A stretch of 64,000 bases of DNA from Litorimonas sp039975855 (GTDB taxonomy: Bacteria; Pseudomonadota; Alphaproteobacteria; Caulobacterales; Maricaulaceae). Positions within the stretch are counted from its first letter, which is position 1. Every line of letters starts with the position of its first letter. Shown one piece after another: positions 1 to 9,110 of this stretch. A program made the position numbers and the translations under genes. The stretch covers positions 35,694-99,693 of the forward strand of contig JBDWGH010000006.1 in the NCBI GenBank assembly GCA_039975855.1, in the 5' to 3' direction. The notes under the pieces are model-generated. The model searched no databases. It was not told where the DNA came from and saw nothing but the letters and a program-made list of their open reading frames with translations.

Positions 1-264
1 AATTTTGCTGATGATGCGCGCTCGAAATGAGTCTAGGAAAGACTCGTTCAGGTGTCCACATGTTTACCTGTCTCGATTATGTCAATCATAATTGTGCTTT
101 ATCTCGTTCTCCTAAAGTTGGCTCACAACGCAAAGCTCTGACAATCATCTCTCCGGAGAGATAGTCTGCGATTGTTCAGAATAACTAAATCTAAGGGTTT
201 TCCCGTTATGCGTGTGCCAGACTACCCACATGCCTTTAATTTTCAGATTGAGATCGAAAAACTT
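1..264. other. Non-coding leader before the phosphohexomutase gene
   Basis: No convincing gene lies here. The open frame of the downstream gene extends back to a TTG at 172, but the conserved part of the family begins only after the ATG at 265, so I treat the stretch as untranslated. It contains a perfect 16-bp palindrome at 147-162, flanked by a second complementary pair (141-146 with 170-175). A promoter for the long plus-strand polysaccharide operon is expected in or just left of this stretch, but I could not assign -35/-10 boxes with confidence. Confidence 0.5.
141..175. promoter_or_regulatory. Dyad-symmetric element (16-bp perfect palindrome with outer arms)
   Basis: The core ATCTCTCCGGAGAGAT at 147-162 is a perfect palindrome. 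The outer arms ACAATC (141-146) and GATTGT (170-175) are also complementary, though placed asymmetrically round the core. It sits about 100 bp upstream of the first gene of the polysaccharide run. It could be an operator for a dimeric regulator or an RNA hairpin in the leader. The regulator is unknown. Confidence 0.45.
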
Positions 265-1785
265 ATGTCACGCAAGCCTCAGTGGAATATAAAAGCCAAC
301 ACCTTGGAGTTTGAAACCTTTCCTTTAGTCAAACCTACCGGATTTCGAGAATATGATGCGCGCTGGTGGTTTGGCTTGCCCAGCGAACAAAAGCCCTCGG
401 ACCTCAACCTATATGGCGTTCAAGCCCTTGGTGAGGGTCTCGGGACGCTTATGCATGAATATGGTGTCGCACCGAATATTGCGGTCGGGCATGATTTTCG
501 GCACTATTCACTTGGTATCAAAATGGCTCTTACAGTTGGCCTGATGAATGCAGGCATAGCAGTTCATGATATCGGTTTGGCAGTGTCGCCAATGGCCTAT
601 TTTGCCCAGTTTCATTTGGATTGCGCCGGTGTTGCCATGGTCACAGCTAGTCACAACTCTAATGGTTGGACAGGGGTAAAAATGGGTATTCAAGCCCCCC
701 TCACCTTCGGGCCAGAAGAAATGGCGCGGTTAAAAGAAATCGTACTAAACGATGAAAGCGTTGCTCGCGAAGGTGGCTCTTATCGATTTGTCGACGGTGT
801 GCGGGAGGCCTATATTGAAGATCTAACAAAAGGTGTGAAACTCTCTCGTCCGATCCGTGTTATTGCGGCGTGCGGAAATGGTACCGCTGGTGCCTTTGTG
901 GAAGAGGCCCTAGAACGTATTGGCGCAGATGTCGTTCCGCTTGATTGCGAGCTCGATTGGAGCTTTCCAAACTACAACCCAAATCCAGAAGATATGAAAA
1001 TGCTCCATGCCATGCGGGATGCATGCCTCGAACATAGAGCCGAAGTAGCCCTAGGATTCGATGGCGATGGAGATCGATGCGGCGTTGTTGATAATACAGG
1101 CGAGGAAATATTCGCTGACAAGGTTGGAGTCATGCTGGCGCGTGACATTTCTGCTATTCACGAAAAGGCGCAATTTGTTGTCGATGTAAAATCCACCGGT
1201 CTCTACCACACGGACCCTGTCCTAAAGGCTAATGGTGCCAAAACTGACTATTACAAAACGGGTCATAGCTACATTAAGCGCCGAGTTCATGATTTGGACG
1301 CATTGGTAGGATTTGAGAAATCCGGTCATTACTTTTTTAATGCTCCATTGGGACGAGGTTATGATGACGGCTTAGTATCCGCTATAGCGATCTTACAAAT
1401 GTTGGATCGAAATCCGGGAAAAACATTGGCTGATTTACGTGAGGCCCTTCCGAAAACCTGGGGATCGCCAACTATGAGCCCTTATTGCTCTGATGAAGAG
1501 AAATACGGGGTTGTGGAACAGATCATCGCAAAGGTCGAAGCAGATGCCGCGGACGGAAAAACTATTCTGGGTCAGAAAATTGTCGATGTGAACACTGTCA
1601 ACGGGGTTCGCTGGACATTGGAAGATGGAACTTGGGGCCTAATTCGGGCCAGTTCTAACACGCCAAACTTGGTCGTCGTGGTAGAGAGCCCCGCAAGTGA
1701 AGCTAACATGATCGGAATGTTCCGTGATATTGAAAGCCGTCTTGCAATACATTCTGAAATTGGTGAATTTGACCAAAAAATCTAA
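265..1785 (+). CDS. Phosphomannomutase/phosphoglucomutase
   Basis: Alpha-D-phosphohexomutase of 506 residues, interconverting hexose 6-phosphate and hexose 1-phosphate in the cytoplasm. All four family signatures are visible: the phosphoserine loop TASHN with Ser at about residue 129, the metal loop DGDGDR at about 266-271, the sugar-specificity loop FEKSGH, and the phosphate-binding RASSNTPN near the C-terminus. The stretch PLVKPTGFREYDARW close to the N-terminus is typical of the roughly 500-residue alphaproteobacterial PMM/PGM form. I chose ATG 265, preceded by GAGA, because upstream in-frame starts (TTG 172, ATG 208) add residues the family does not have. It supplies glucose 1-phosphate to galU and rfbA, and mannose 1-phosphate towards gmd. 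Which hexose is preferred cannot be read from sequence. Confidence 0.9.
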   Translation: MSRKPQWNIKANTLEFETFPLVKPTGFREYDARWWFGLPSEQKPSDLNLYGVQALGEGLGTLMHEYGVAPNIAVGHDFRHYSLGIKMALTVGLMNAGIAVHDIGLAVSPMAYFAQFHLDCAGVAMVTASHNSNGWTGVKMGIQAPLTFGPEEMARLKEIVLNDESVAREGGSYRFVDGVREAYIEDLTKGVKLSRPIRVIAACGNGTAGAFVEEALERIGADVVPLDCELDWSFPNYNPNPEDMKMLHAMRDACLEHRAEVALGFDGDGDRCGVVDNTGEEIFADKVGVMLARDISAIHEKAQFVVDVKSTGLYHTDPVLKANGAKTDYYKTGHSYIKRRVHDLDALVGFEKSGHYFFNAPLGRGYDDGLVSAIAILQMLDRNPGKTLADLREALPKTWGSPTMSPYCSDEEKYGVVEQIIAKVEADAADGKTILGQKIVDVNTVNGVRWTLEDGTWGLIRASSNTPNLVVVVESPASEANMIGMFRDIESRLAIHSEIGEFDQKI

Positions 1786-1830
1786 CACGTCGCCCTCTTC
1801 GCGGACAAAACCAGAAACTGAGTATCTCAA

Positions 1831-2721
1831 ATGAAGCCTGTTACTAAAGCTGTTCTACCTGTTGCTGGTTTCGGCACTCGGGTCCTTCCCGCGACGAAAA
1901 CTGTGCCGAAGGAAATGTTGACCGTCGTTGACCGCCCTGCCCTGCAATATGTGGTAGACGAAGCGATTGAAGCTGGGATTGAGCATTTTGTCTTTATTAC
2001 CGCGCGCGGTAAAAATGCGATCGAAGACTATTTCGACAGTGCCTATGAGCTGGAAGACGCACTTCAAAAAAAGGGCAAAAATGAGATATTACAAGGTCTG
2101 AAGTCATCTCAACCTCGTGAAGGGACGATGAGTTTTGTCCGGCAGCAGCATCCTAAGGGCTTGGGCCATGCAGTATGGTGCGCGCGTGACATTATTGGTG
2201 ACGAACCTTTTGCGGTCCTATTGCCGGATGTTTTGATTCAATCAAAAAAATCGTGCCTCGCGCAAATGATGGAGGCCTATAACGAAGTTGGCGGGAATAT
2301 CATCGCCGTTGATCCCGTCCCGGAAGAGCGTGTTTCGAGTTACGGCGTAATTAAACCCAAACCCGGGATAGATTATAAAACGCAAAAGCTGATTGCGATG
2401 GATGGTATGGTGGAAAAACCGTCTGCCGCAGAGGCGCCGTCAAACTTAAAAATTACAGGTAGGTATATCCTGCAACCGGAATTGATGGGACTACTTAAAG
2501 ACCAAGCGGCCGGCGCTGGCGGAGAGATTCAGCTAACAGATGCAATGGCTCGCTTAGCGTTGGAGCAGGATTTTCACGCTTTTGCCTATGAAGGGCAAGA
2601 TTACGATTGCGGATCGAAGCTCGGCTATTTTGAAGCAGTCATGGCATATGCGCGCACCCACCCAGAAATTGGTAAAGGTGTACAGCAGCTGATTGACACT
2701 TCAGCTTCTTCAAATCGATAA
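1831..2721 (+). CDS. galU: UTP--glucose-1-phosphate uridylyltransferase
   Basis: Makes UDP-glucose from UTP and glucose 1-phosphate. The N-terminus carries the nucleotidyltransferase signature AVLPVAGFGTRVLPATKTVP, followed by PKEMLTVVDRP and QYVVDEAIEAGI, all diagnostic of bacterial GalU. Further hallmarks are GLGHAVWCARD, the DVL substrate loop, VEKP and GRYILQPE. The 296-residue length is normal for the family. It starts 45 bp after the phosphohexomutase and ends 12 bp before the AGE gene, so the three are probably co-transcribed. UDP-glucose is the parent of UDP-galactose and UDP-glucuronate, which fits the epimerase genes elsewhere in the window. Confidence 0.95.
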   Translation: MKPVTKAVLPVAGFGTRVLPATKTVPKEMLTVVDRPALQYVVDEAIEAGIEHFVFITARGKNAIEDYFDSAYELEDALQKKGKNEILQGLKSSQPREGTMSFVRQQHPKGLGHAVWCARDIIGDEPFAVLLPDVLIQSKKSCLAQMMEAYNEVGGNIIAVDPVPEERVSSYGVIKPKPGIDYKTQKLIAMDGMVEKPSAAEAPSNLKITGRYILQPELMGLLKDQAAGAGGEIQLTDAMARLALEQDFHAFAYEGQDYDCGSKLGYFEAVMAYARTHPEIGKGVQQLIDTSASSNR

Positions 2722-2733
2722 TCGCTCATCATT

Positions 2734-3864
2734 ATGAAACCCGCTCGACAATCCTCAGATGCATTGATGGTTAGCGCAGCGAGATTGAAACGTTGGTGCA
2801 TCGAGAAAGCGCTCCCTCAATGGAAAGCCCGCGCACATTTGAAAGACGGCAGCTGGGTTGAACATCTGAAACTCGATGGAACTGCGGACCTGGAAGCCGA
2901 ACGTCGTTGGCGTGTCCTAGCCCGGCAGGTTTACGTCTACGCAAAGGCGACATCATTGAATTGGTATGACGGACGCGCAACCGCCGAGGCTACTTATCAC
3001 CGTATGAAGACCACGGGTTTCGTGCATCGCGTGAATGCCGCTGGCGATGTGACGAATAGTATGCGGGATCTGTATGACCATGCTTTCTACCTTCTAGCGG
3101 CGAGTAGTTTGTTTGATTTAACGCAAGAGCAAGCGTATCTCGAGGACGCTAACGCCACGTTGAATTGGATCGAAACCGAGCTTCGTCATCCAAAAGGTGG
3201 GTGGAAAGAATCCAATCACGCAAAATTAGCGGATGGCAGACGTCAAAACCCTCATATGCATCTGTTTGAGGCGAGTTTATTTTTACATAATATTACCTCC
3301 GATCCGAACCACCTCCGATTTGCTGAGGAAGTCATCCAGCTCTTTGATAAGTGCATATTTGATAAAGGAATGATCAGCGAATTTTTCGAGTCTGATTGGA
3401 CGTTAGCTAAGGCCCCCCTTGGCCAGACTACCGAACCCGGTCATGGGATGGAGTGGATATGGCTTTTGGGGCAATATGAAAAAGCGACAGGAACTTCCCG
3501 TCTGACTCAGCAAAAGACACTATATAATCGCGCACTGTCTGAACGCGGTTGGTTCCTCAATGATGAAGAAACCAAATATGGAGAGGTTCGCCGCGAAACG
3601 AAACGCTTGTGGGTTCAGACTGAGGTCATCAAGGCTCATCTCGCAATGTCCGAGCAAAACGTTCCAGGTGCGCGCGGCATGGCCTCGGCAACAATAGAAG
3701 CGCTGTTCCCGACCTACCTCACGCCTGACGGACTTTGGAATGATCAGATCAATGCCTGTGGTGCCAATATTGCGAAAACTATCCCGGTCAGTACATTCTA
3801 TCACATTATATGTATGGCCACAGAAGCTGAAAGAGTTGCACTCTTAAGCGAAACGGACGAGTAA
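2734..3864 (+). CDS. AGE-family sugar isomerase/epimerase, probably mannose-6-phosphate isomerase
   Basis: A 376-residue (alpha/alpha)6-barrel protein of the N-acylglucosamine 2-epimerase (AGE) superfamily. Visible family blocks are RVLARQVYVYAKA near the N-terminus, MRDLYDHAFYLLA, QNPHMHLFEA in mid-barrel and EPGHGMEWIWLL with the conserved His and Glu. Members include mannose-6-phosphate isomerases and GlcNAc or aldose-ketose isomerases. Its position between galU and gmd favours fructose 6-phosphate to mannose 6-phosphate conversion feeding GDP-mannose. The specificity is inferred from context. No mannose-1-phosphate guanylyltransferase is present in the window, so that step must be encoded elsewhere. 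Confidence 0.8.
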   Translation: MKPARQSSDALMVSAARLKRWCIEKALPQWKARAHLKDGSWVEHLKLDGTADLEAERRWRVLARQVYVYAKATSLNWYDGRATAEATYHRMKTTGFVHRVNAAGDVTNSMRDLYDHAFYLLAASSLFDLTQEQAYLEDANATLNWIETELRHPKGGWKESNHAKLADGRRQNPHMHLFEASLFLHNITSDPNHLRFAEEVIQLFDKCIFDKGMISEFFESDWTLAKAPLGQTTEPGHGMEWIWLLGQYEKATGTSRLTQQKTLYNRALSERGWFLNDEETKYGEVRRETKRLWVQTEVIKAHLAMSEQNVPGARGMASATIEALFPTYLTPDGLWNDQINACGANIAKTIPVSTFYHIICMATEAERVALLSETDE

Positions 3865-3915
3865 ACTGAGGATCCGCTAAAACGCTAAACGACAATACTG
3901 TGATACCAGAGCTCT

Positions 3916-4974
3916 ATGAAAACTGCATTGATCACAGGTATTACGGGACAAGACGGCGCATATCTCGCAGAATTACTATTAGAGAAAAACTATATCGTTC
4001 ATGGGATCAAAAGACGATCTTCCTCGTTTAACACGGACCGAATTGATCATCTTTATCAAGACCCTCATGAGGAAAACCCGCTATTCTTCCTTCATTATGG
4101 CGATCTTACGGATTCGATGAATCTAATCCGAATTATCAAAGAAATCCAACCTGACGAGATTTATAATTTAGGTGCGCAAAGTCATGTCGCCGTAAGTTTC
4201 GAAACACCCGCTTACACGGCTGATACAAATGGTCTGGGGACGCTGCGTCTCTTGGAGGCGATTAGAATTTTAGGGTTGGAAAAGAAAACCCGATTTTATC
4301 AAGCCTCTACCTCGGAATTGTTCGGAAAGACCCAACATGTGCCGCAGTCGGAAACGACACCATTCTACCCGCGAAGTCCTTATGCCGTAGCCAAACTCTT
4401 TGGGTTCTGGACCACGGTCAATTACCGCGAAGCGTACGGCATTCATGCAAGTAACGGCATCTTATTCAATCACGAAAGTCCACTGCGTGGAGAAACGTTT
4501 ATAACGCGGAAGATCACACGCGCGGCGACAGCAATATATATGGGGCAACTCGATCGTCTTTATCTCGGAAATCTGGACGCTCGTCGAGATTGGGGTCACG
4601 CGCGAGAATACTGCCGTGGTATGTGGATGATGCTCCAGCAAGTTGAGCCCGATGACTATGTTTTGGCGACGGGCGTTACCACCTCAGTTCGGCAATTCGC
4701 GGAATGGGCTTTTGAAGAAGTTGGCGTTGCAATTGAATGGCGCGGAGTGGGATTAGATGAAAAAGGATTTGAAGCTGGGACAGATACTTGCCGAATTGAA
4801 ATTGACCATAAATATTTCAGACCAAATGAGGTTGATCTACTCATGGGGGATGCCTCCAAGGCCCGCGATAAAATGGGGTGGGTACATGAAACCTCCGTTA
4901 GAGAACTCGTTACTGAAATGATAGCGTCTGACCTCAAGGCCCTAAAACTGTCCTCCCCCCAAATCGCGAAATGA
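3916..4974 (+). CDS. gmd: GDP-mannose 4,6-dehydratase
   Basis: Extended short-chain dehydrogenase of 352 residues converting GDP-D-mannose to GDP-4-dehydro-6-deoxy-D-mannose. The NADP-binding motif GITGQDGAYLAELLL and the following GIKRRSSSFNTDRIDHLY are characteristic of GMD. The catalytic set is visible as ASTSELFG and SPYAVAK (Tyr-x-x-x-Lys), and the substrate region as LFNHESPLRGETFITRK. Its last four bases (ATGA) overlap the start of fcl, giving translational coupling of the two steps to GDP-L-fucose. Confidence 0.97.
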   Translation: MKTALITGITGQDGAYLAELLLEKNYIVHGIKRRSSSFNTDRIDHLYQDPHEENPLFFLHYGDLTDSMNLIRIIKEIQPDEIYNLGAQSHVAVSFETPAYTADTNGLGTLRLLEAIRILGLEKKTRFYQASTSELFGKTQHVPQSETTPFYPRSPYAVAKLFGFWTTVNYREAYGIHASNGILFNHESPLRGETFITRKITRAATAIYMGQLDRLYLGNLDARRDWGHAREYCRGMWMMLQQVEPDDYVLATGVTTSVRQFAEWAFEEVGVAIEWRGVGLDEKGFEAGTDTCRIEIDHKYFRPNEVDLLMGDASKARDKMGWVHETSVRELVTEMIASDLKALKLSSPQIAK

Positions 4975-5918
4975 GTCAATTTCATTGGGACATAACTAAC
5001 AAAAAAGTCTTGGTGCTGGGTGGTAATGGCCTTGTTGGAGCCGCGTTGACGCGTAGACTGAAAGCCGAGCATTGTGAGGTTTTCTCTGCGACCCGTCGGG
5101 ACGCGGACCTGCTCGATCCAACGGCAGTTATGTCGCTTTTGGCCAGCGTCAAACCCGACGCCGTAATTTTAGCTGCGGCTAAAGTTGGGGGAATTCTGGC
5201 GAACCGAGATAACCCTGTAGAGTTTTTGGAAACTAACCTTCTGATACAGCTCAATTCTATTCGCGCCGCCAATGCCGTTGACGTCGGCCGATTCGTCTTT
5301 TTGGGGTCTTCTTGCATCTACCCGAAATATGCTGAGCAGCCAATTTCGGAAGCAAGCTTGATGACCGGTCCTCTAGAACCAACGAATGAGGCCTATGCGA
5401 TTGCGAAAATCGTTGGCATTCGCTTGATTGATTCCTATCGGGCTGAATATGGCCGTCAGTGGATATCTGTCATGCCGACCAATTTGTACGGACCGAATGA
5501 CAATTTTGATCTGGAAACGAGCCATGTATTACCCGCTCTTTTACGTCGCTTTCATGAGGCCAAAATGGCCGATGCGGCGTCGGTCATGATCTGGGGCACG
5601 GGACATGCTCGACGAGAATTCATGCATGTTGATGACTGTGCTGACGCAATTCTCTTCTTACTTCGGCACTATAACGACGCCGGCCCCGTAAATATTGGCG
5701 CAGGTAAAGATATAACGATCAATGAGCTCGCGCAGAAAGTGAAAGCCATCACTGGATTTGAAGGTGAGATTGTCCATGACTTTACAAAACCGGATGGAAC
5801 GCCAGCGAAACTCATTGATAACACGCGCTTAAGTCAGGCGGGCTGGCATCCTAAAATCAACTTGGACGACGGTCTTAATAGTACCTATCGCTGGTATGTT
5901 AAATCGGTTGAGGCCTAG
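4971..5918 (+). CDS. fcl: GDP-L-fucose synthase
   Basis: A 315-residue epimerase/reductase converting the Gmd product to GDP-L-fucose with NADPH. It shows the Rossmann motif GGNGLVGAAL, the signature FLGSSCIYPKYAEQPI, the catalytic YAIAK and NLYGPNDNFD. The second half has the usual HVLPALLRRFHEA and the GTGHARREFMHVDD substrate loop. The start overlaps gmd by four bases. After its stop come 274 bp without a gene, containing a long imperfect inverted repeat, so this may end the first transcription unit. Confidence 0.96.
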   Translation: MSQFHWDITNKKVLVLGGNGLVGAALTRRLKAEHCEVFSATRRDADLLDPTAVMSLLASVKPDAVILAAAKVGGILANRDNPVEFLETNLLIQLNSIRAANAVDVGRFVFLGSSCIYPKYAEQPISEASLMTGPLEPTNEAYAIAKIVGIRLIDSYRAEYGRQWISVMPTNLYGPNDNFDLETSHVLPALLRRFHEAKMADAASVMIWGTGHARREFMHVDDCADAILFLLRHYNDAGPVNIGAGKDITINELAQKVKAITGFEGEIVHDFTKPDGTPAKLIDNTRLSQAGWHPKINLDDGLNSTYRWYVKSVEA

Positions 5919-6039
5919 CCTCCCCTTTTGGATGAATATCGAATCCAGCAACCGCAAAACCAATATCTGCAAGCCTGACACCTAACTGGGAACCTATTCA
6001 GCTTAAATACAGGTTTCACATCCGAAAAGGGAGAGGCTA
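5916..6039. repeat. Imperfect inverted repeat in the fcl-rfbB gap
   Basis: The arm at 5916-5934 (reads TAGCCTCCCCTTTTGGATG and includes the fcl stop) pairs with the arm at 6019-6039 (CATCCGAAAAGGGAGAGGCTA), apart from two extra bases and a small mismatch. The arms are about 85 bp apart, so this is not a compact intrinsic terminator. It may be a large RNA hairpin separating the fucose and rhamnose gene groups, or the remnant ends of a small excised or decayed element. No open frame lies between the arms. Confidence 0.5.
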
Positions 6040-6192
6040 GATTGTTCGTATTTTGTGCAACTTGCCCAATTTATGATACCCAGATGCCACGTCAAAAAGT
6101 TCGATTTTATGCTGCCGGAGTTTCGGCAAATAGACTTGAGTTTCTAGTTTCTTTGACCTACGGCCCCGTAAAATATTGAAAGGCGCGCAGAA

Positions 6193-7245
6193 ATGAAACT
6201 TATTGTCACCGGTGGAGCAGGATTTATTGGATCCGCGGTTATCCGACAGGCCGTCCGTGAGGGTATAGAAGTTGTCAATGTTGACTGCTTAACTTACGCA
6301 GCAAACCTTGAAAACGTCGCTAGTGTTCAAGATTCTCCGAATTATAGCTTTGAAAATATTGATATTTGTGACGCCGATGCGGTGAAGACACTTATCAACA
6401 AACACGCGCCGGACGCCATTATGCATCTGGCCGCTGAGTCTCATGTTGACCGCTCTATCGATGGCCCGGGCGCTTTTATTCAGACGAATGTTGTTGGTAC
6501 CTTCAACCTGCTGCATGAAAGTCGTCTCTATTGGGATGGACTTGAAGGTGATGCCAAAAAAGATTTCCGATTCCATCATGTCTCGACGGATGAGGTTTAT
6601 GGAGATCTGGAAGTTGAAGACCCGGCATTTACCGAAGAGCACGCTTATGACCCAAGTTCGCCCTATTCAGCTTCGAAAGCAGCATCTGATCACCTTGTTC
6701 GCGCCTGGGCACGGACTTATGGTCTGCCGACACTCGTGACGAATTGTTCTAACAATTACGGACCTTACCAATTCCCCGAAAAACTCATTCCGGTTGTCAT
6801 CCTCAAGGCCATTCACGGCGAACCTATTCCAGTTTATGGAAAGGGCGATAATATCCGTGACTGGCTTTATGTAGACGACCATGCAGACGGTCTACTGACG
6901 GTATTGAAAACTGGAAAAATCGGCGAAACTTATAATATCGGCGGCAATAATGAGCGAACCAATCTCGAATTGGTTGAGACGATCTGCCGTTTAGTCGATG
7001 CAAAAGACCTTGGCAGTGTTGAAGACTCTAAATCGCTCATTACTTTTGTGACGGATCGTCCTGGGCATGACCGCCGTTATGCGATCAACGCCGAAAAAAT
7101 TAAGTCCGAATTGAACTGGGAGCCTACCGTGAAATGGGACGAAGGTTTCGAAAAAACCATTGATTGGTACTTGGAAAACCAAGACTGGTGGCGTCCATTG
7201 CTTGCGGAAGGTAAATTCGGTCAACGTCTGGGTAAGAAAGCCTAA
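6193..7245 (+). CDS. rfbB: dTDP-glucose 4,6-dehydratase
   Basis: Second step of dTDP-L-rhamnose synthesis. The 350-residue protein starts with the NAD-binding motif VTGGAGFIGSAVIRQ and has DCLTYAANLENV, typical of RmlB. The catalytic region reads HVSTDEVYGDLE and YSASKAASDHLVRA, followed by NNYGPYQFPEKLIP and the RDWLYVDDHADGL loop. A GAAAGG motif lies about ten bases upstream of the ATG. It opens an rfbB-rfbD-rfbA set; the fourth enzyme, rfbC, is displaced to 15.7 kb. Confidence 0.97.
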   Translation: MKLIVTGGAGFIGSAVIRQAVREGIEVVNVDCLTYAANLENVASVQDSPNYSFENIDICDADAVKTLINKHAPDAIMHLAAESHVDRSIDGPGAFIQTNVVGTFNLLHESRLYWDGLEGDAKKDFRFHHVSTDEVYGDLEVEDPAFTEEHAYDPSSPYSASKAASDHLVRAWARTYGLPTLVTNCSNNYGPYQFPEKLIPVVILKAIHGEPIPVYGKGDNIRDWLYVDDHADGLLTVLKTGKIGETYNIGGNNERTNLELVETICRLVDAKDLGSVEDSKSLITFVTDRPGHDRRYAINAEKIKSELNWEPTVKWDEGFEKTIDWYLENQDWWRPLLAEGKFGQRLGKKA

Positions 7246-7257
7246 AGGCGACTTCTT

Positions 7258-8154
7258 ATGCCTCGTCTCCAAATAGGAATAATCGGCGAGACCGGACAAC
7301 TTGCCCGTGCAATAAGGTCAGTCGCTTCGGAATATGATGCGGATTTCAAATTTTTTGGCCGTACAAATGTCGATCTGGCTTTGCCAGAGGATGAGTTAAA
7401 CTCCAGTCTGACACAGCTTAATGATGTTGATGTCGTCATCAATGCCGCGGCTTATACGGCTGTTGATCTAGCTGAAGATGAGCGCGACCTAGCTTTTGCG
7501 ACTAATTTCAACGGGCCGCGGGTGATTGCAGATTATTGTAATCGAAACTCAAAATCTCTGGTACATGTCTCAACTGACTATGTTTTCGATGGGAAAAGCA
7601 AAAGGCCTTACCTCTCGGATCATACGGTTGCGCCATTAGGTGTTTATGGAGAGTCTAAATTAGCTGGAGAAGACGCTGTCAAGACTTCTGGATGTCCCTA
7701 TGTCATCCTTCGCACCTCATGGGTTTATGATGGGAGTGGTAAGAATTTCATGACAACGATGTTGAGGGTGGGCAAAACCCGCGATGTTCTCACCGTCGTG
7801 AATGATCAACTAGGGCGCCCAACCTTCGCCAAAGACCTCGCGCGCGCCTGTATCGTGGCTGGTCAAGAACTTCAGGATGCGCCTGAAAAACGCAAAGGCA
7901 CATATCATTTCACTGGTAGCGGGGACGTCATTTCTTGGGCAGATTTTGCTCGCGAAATTTTCAAAACGGCATCTCAATATTCAAAATATACTGTAGAAGT
8001 CAAAAATGTGCCGTCCTCAGAATATCCTACAAAGGCAAGAAGGCCGAGCTATTCTGCTTTGGATAATTCAACATTTTCAACCACTTTCGGATACGAATCT
8101 CCAGTGTGGCAATCTAGTTTGAAGGTCGCTATGAGTGACTGGTCAAAATCATAA
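7258..8154 (+). CDS. rfbD: dTDP-4-dehydrorhamnose reductase
   Basis: Last step of dTDP-L-rhamnose synthesis, reducing dTDP-4-dehydro-L-rhamnose. A 298-residue extended SDR with the nucleotide motif GIIGETGQLARAI, VINAAAYTAVDLAE, the active-site strand HVSTDYVFDG, and YGESKLAGE carrying Tyr and Lys. RTSWVYDGSGKNFMTTM and NDQLGRPTF are also family hallmarks. It lies 12 bp after rfbB and 17 bp before rfbA, clearly in one operon. Confidence 0.95.
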   Translation: MPRLQIGIIGETGQLARAIRSVASEYDADFKFFGRTNVDLALPEDELNSSLTQLNDVDVVINAAAYTAVDLAEDERDLAFATNFNGPRVIADYCNRNSKSLVHVSTDYVFDGKSKRPYLSDHTVAPLGVYGESKLAGEDAVKTSGCPYVILRTSWVYDGSGKNFMTTMLRVGKTRDVLTVVNDQLGRPTFAKDLARACIVAGQELQDAPEKRKGTYHFTGSGDVISWADFAREIFKTASQYSKYTVEVKNVPSSEYPTKARRPSYSALDNSTFSTTFGYESPVWQSSLKVAMSDWSKS

Positions 8155-8171
8155 TTAAGGGTGCGTAAATA

Positions 8172-9053
8172 ATGTCTAGAAAAGGTATAATTCTAGCGGG
8201 TGGAAGCGGAACTCGGCTTCATCCCAGTACGATCTCAGTCTCGAAACAGCTCATGCCTGTTTATGACAAGCCCATGATTTATTATCCGCTGACAGTTTTA
8301 ATTGAGGCTGGTATCCGAGAAATTCTAATTATCACGACGCCCCATGATAATGAAGCCTTCCAGAAGCTCTTATCGGACGGTAAACGCTGGGGTATTTCAA
8401 TAGAATATGCTGTCCAGCCTAGTCCAGACGGATTGGCCCAAGCGCTTATCATTGGTGAAGATTTCTTAGATGGTGATGATTGCACGCTCATTCTTGGCGA
8501 TAATCTTTTCTTTGGTGAGAACTTCACCAAATCCACCCGCCGCGCAGCGGAAAGAACCGAAGGCGCCACAGTTTTTGGTTACCACGTCAAAGACCCGTCT
8601 GCTTATGGTGTCGTTGGGTTTGATGAAAATATGAAGGCAATCTCACTTGAAGAAAAGCCAGCAAACCCGGCTTCAAATTACGCCGTGACCGGACTTTATT
8701 TCTATGACTCAAACGCTAGTAAATTTGCTAAAAAGGTTGTCCCCTCAGCTCGGGGTGAACTTGAAATAACGGCCCTCAACGAAATTTATCTGAACGAAGG
8801 GGCCTTGCAGGTTGAATTGTTAAACGATGGCACAACCTGGCTAGATACAGGAACACACCGTTCTCTGCTGCAGGCCGCGCAGTTTGTTAGTGTTATTGAG
8901 GAGCGCCAAGGTAAACGGATTTGTTGCCCGGAACTCGCCTCTTTTGAAAACGGCTGGTTAACAGTCAGTGAGCTAGAAGAACTCGCAGAACCATTGGTCA
9001 AAAGTGGGTACGGAAAGTACCTACTCAAAAGATTACGGGAAATTAGCGGGTAG
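8172..9053 (+). CDS. rfbA: Glucose-1-phosphate thymidylyltransferase
   Basis: First step of the dTDP-L-rhamnose pathway, making dTDP-glucose. The 293-residue protein has the RmlA signature GIILAGGSGTRLHPSTISVS, then KQLMPVYDKPMIYYPL and the metal/substrate segments LILGDNLFFG and EEKP. GTTWLDTGTHRSLLQA in the C-terminal third is also typical, and the length is standard. A 57-bp gap separates it from the DprE1-like gene. Confidence 0.97.
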   Translation: MSRKGIILAGGSGTRLHPSTISVSKQLMPVYDKPMIYYPLTVLIEAGIREILIITTPHDNEAFQKLLSDGKRWGISIEYAVQPSPDGLAQALIIGEDFLDGDDCTLILGDNLFFGENFTKSTRRAAERTEGATVFGYHVKDPSAYGVVGFDENMKAISLEEKPANPASNYAVTGLYFYDSNASKFAKKVVPSARGELEITALNEIYLNEGALQVELLNDGTTWLDTGTHRSLLQAAQFVSVIEERQGKRICCPELASFENGWLTVSELEELAEPLVKSGYGKYLLKRLREISG

Positions 9054-9110
9054 AATTCGCCGCTTACGGCACCCGTCCCCGATATGTCGATATTCAACAG
9101 ATAGCATGTC

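Noticed and set aside
172..264. N-terminal extension of the phosphohexomutase from TTG 172
   Set aside because: It adds 31 residues not found in the family and runs through a palindrome; ATG 265 gives the usual N-terminus.
5685..6175. Short similarity (CGGCCCCGTAA plus ATATTG) between the fcl gene and the rfbB upstream region
   Set aside because: Only about 17 bases with a one-base shift, one copy inside a coding motif; it could be chance and no further copy was seen.
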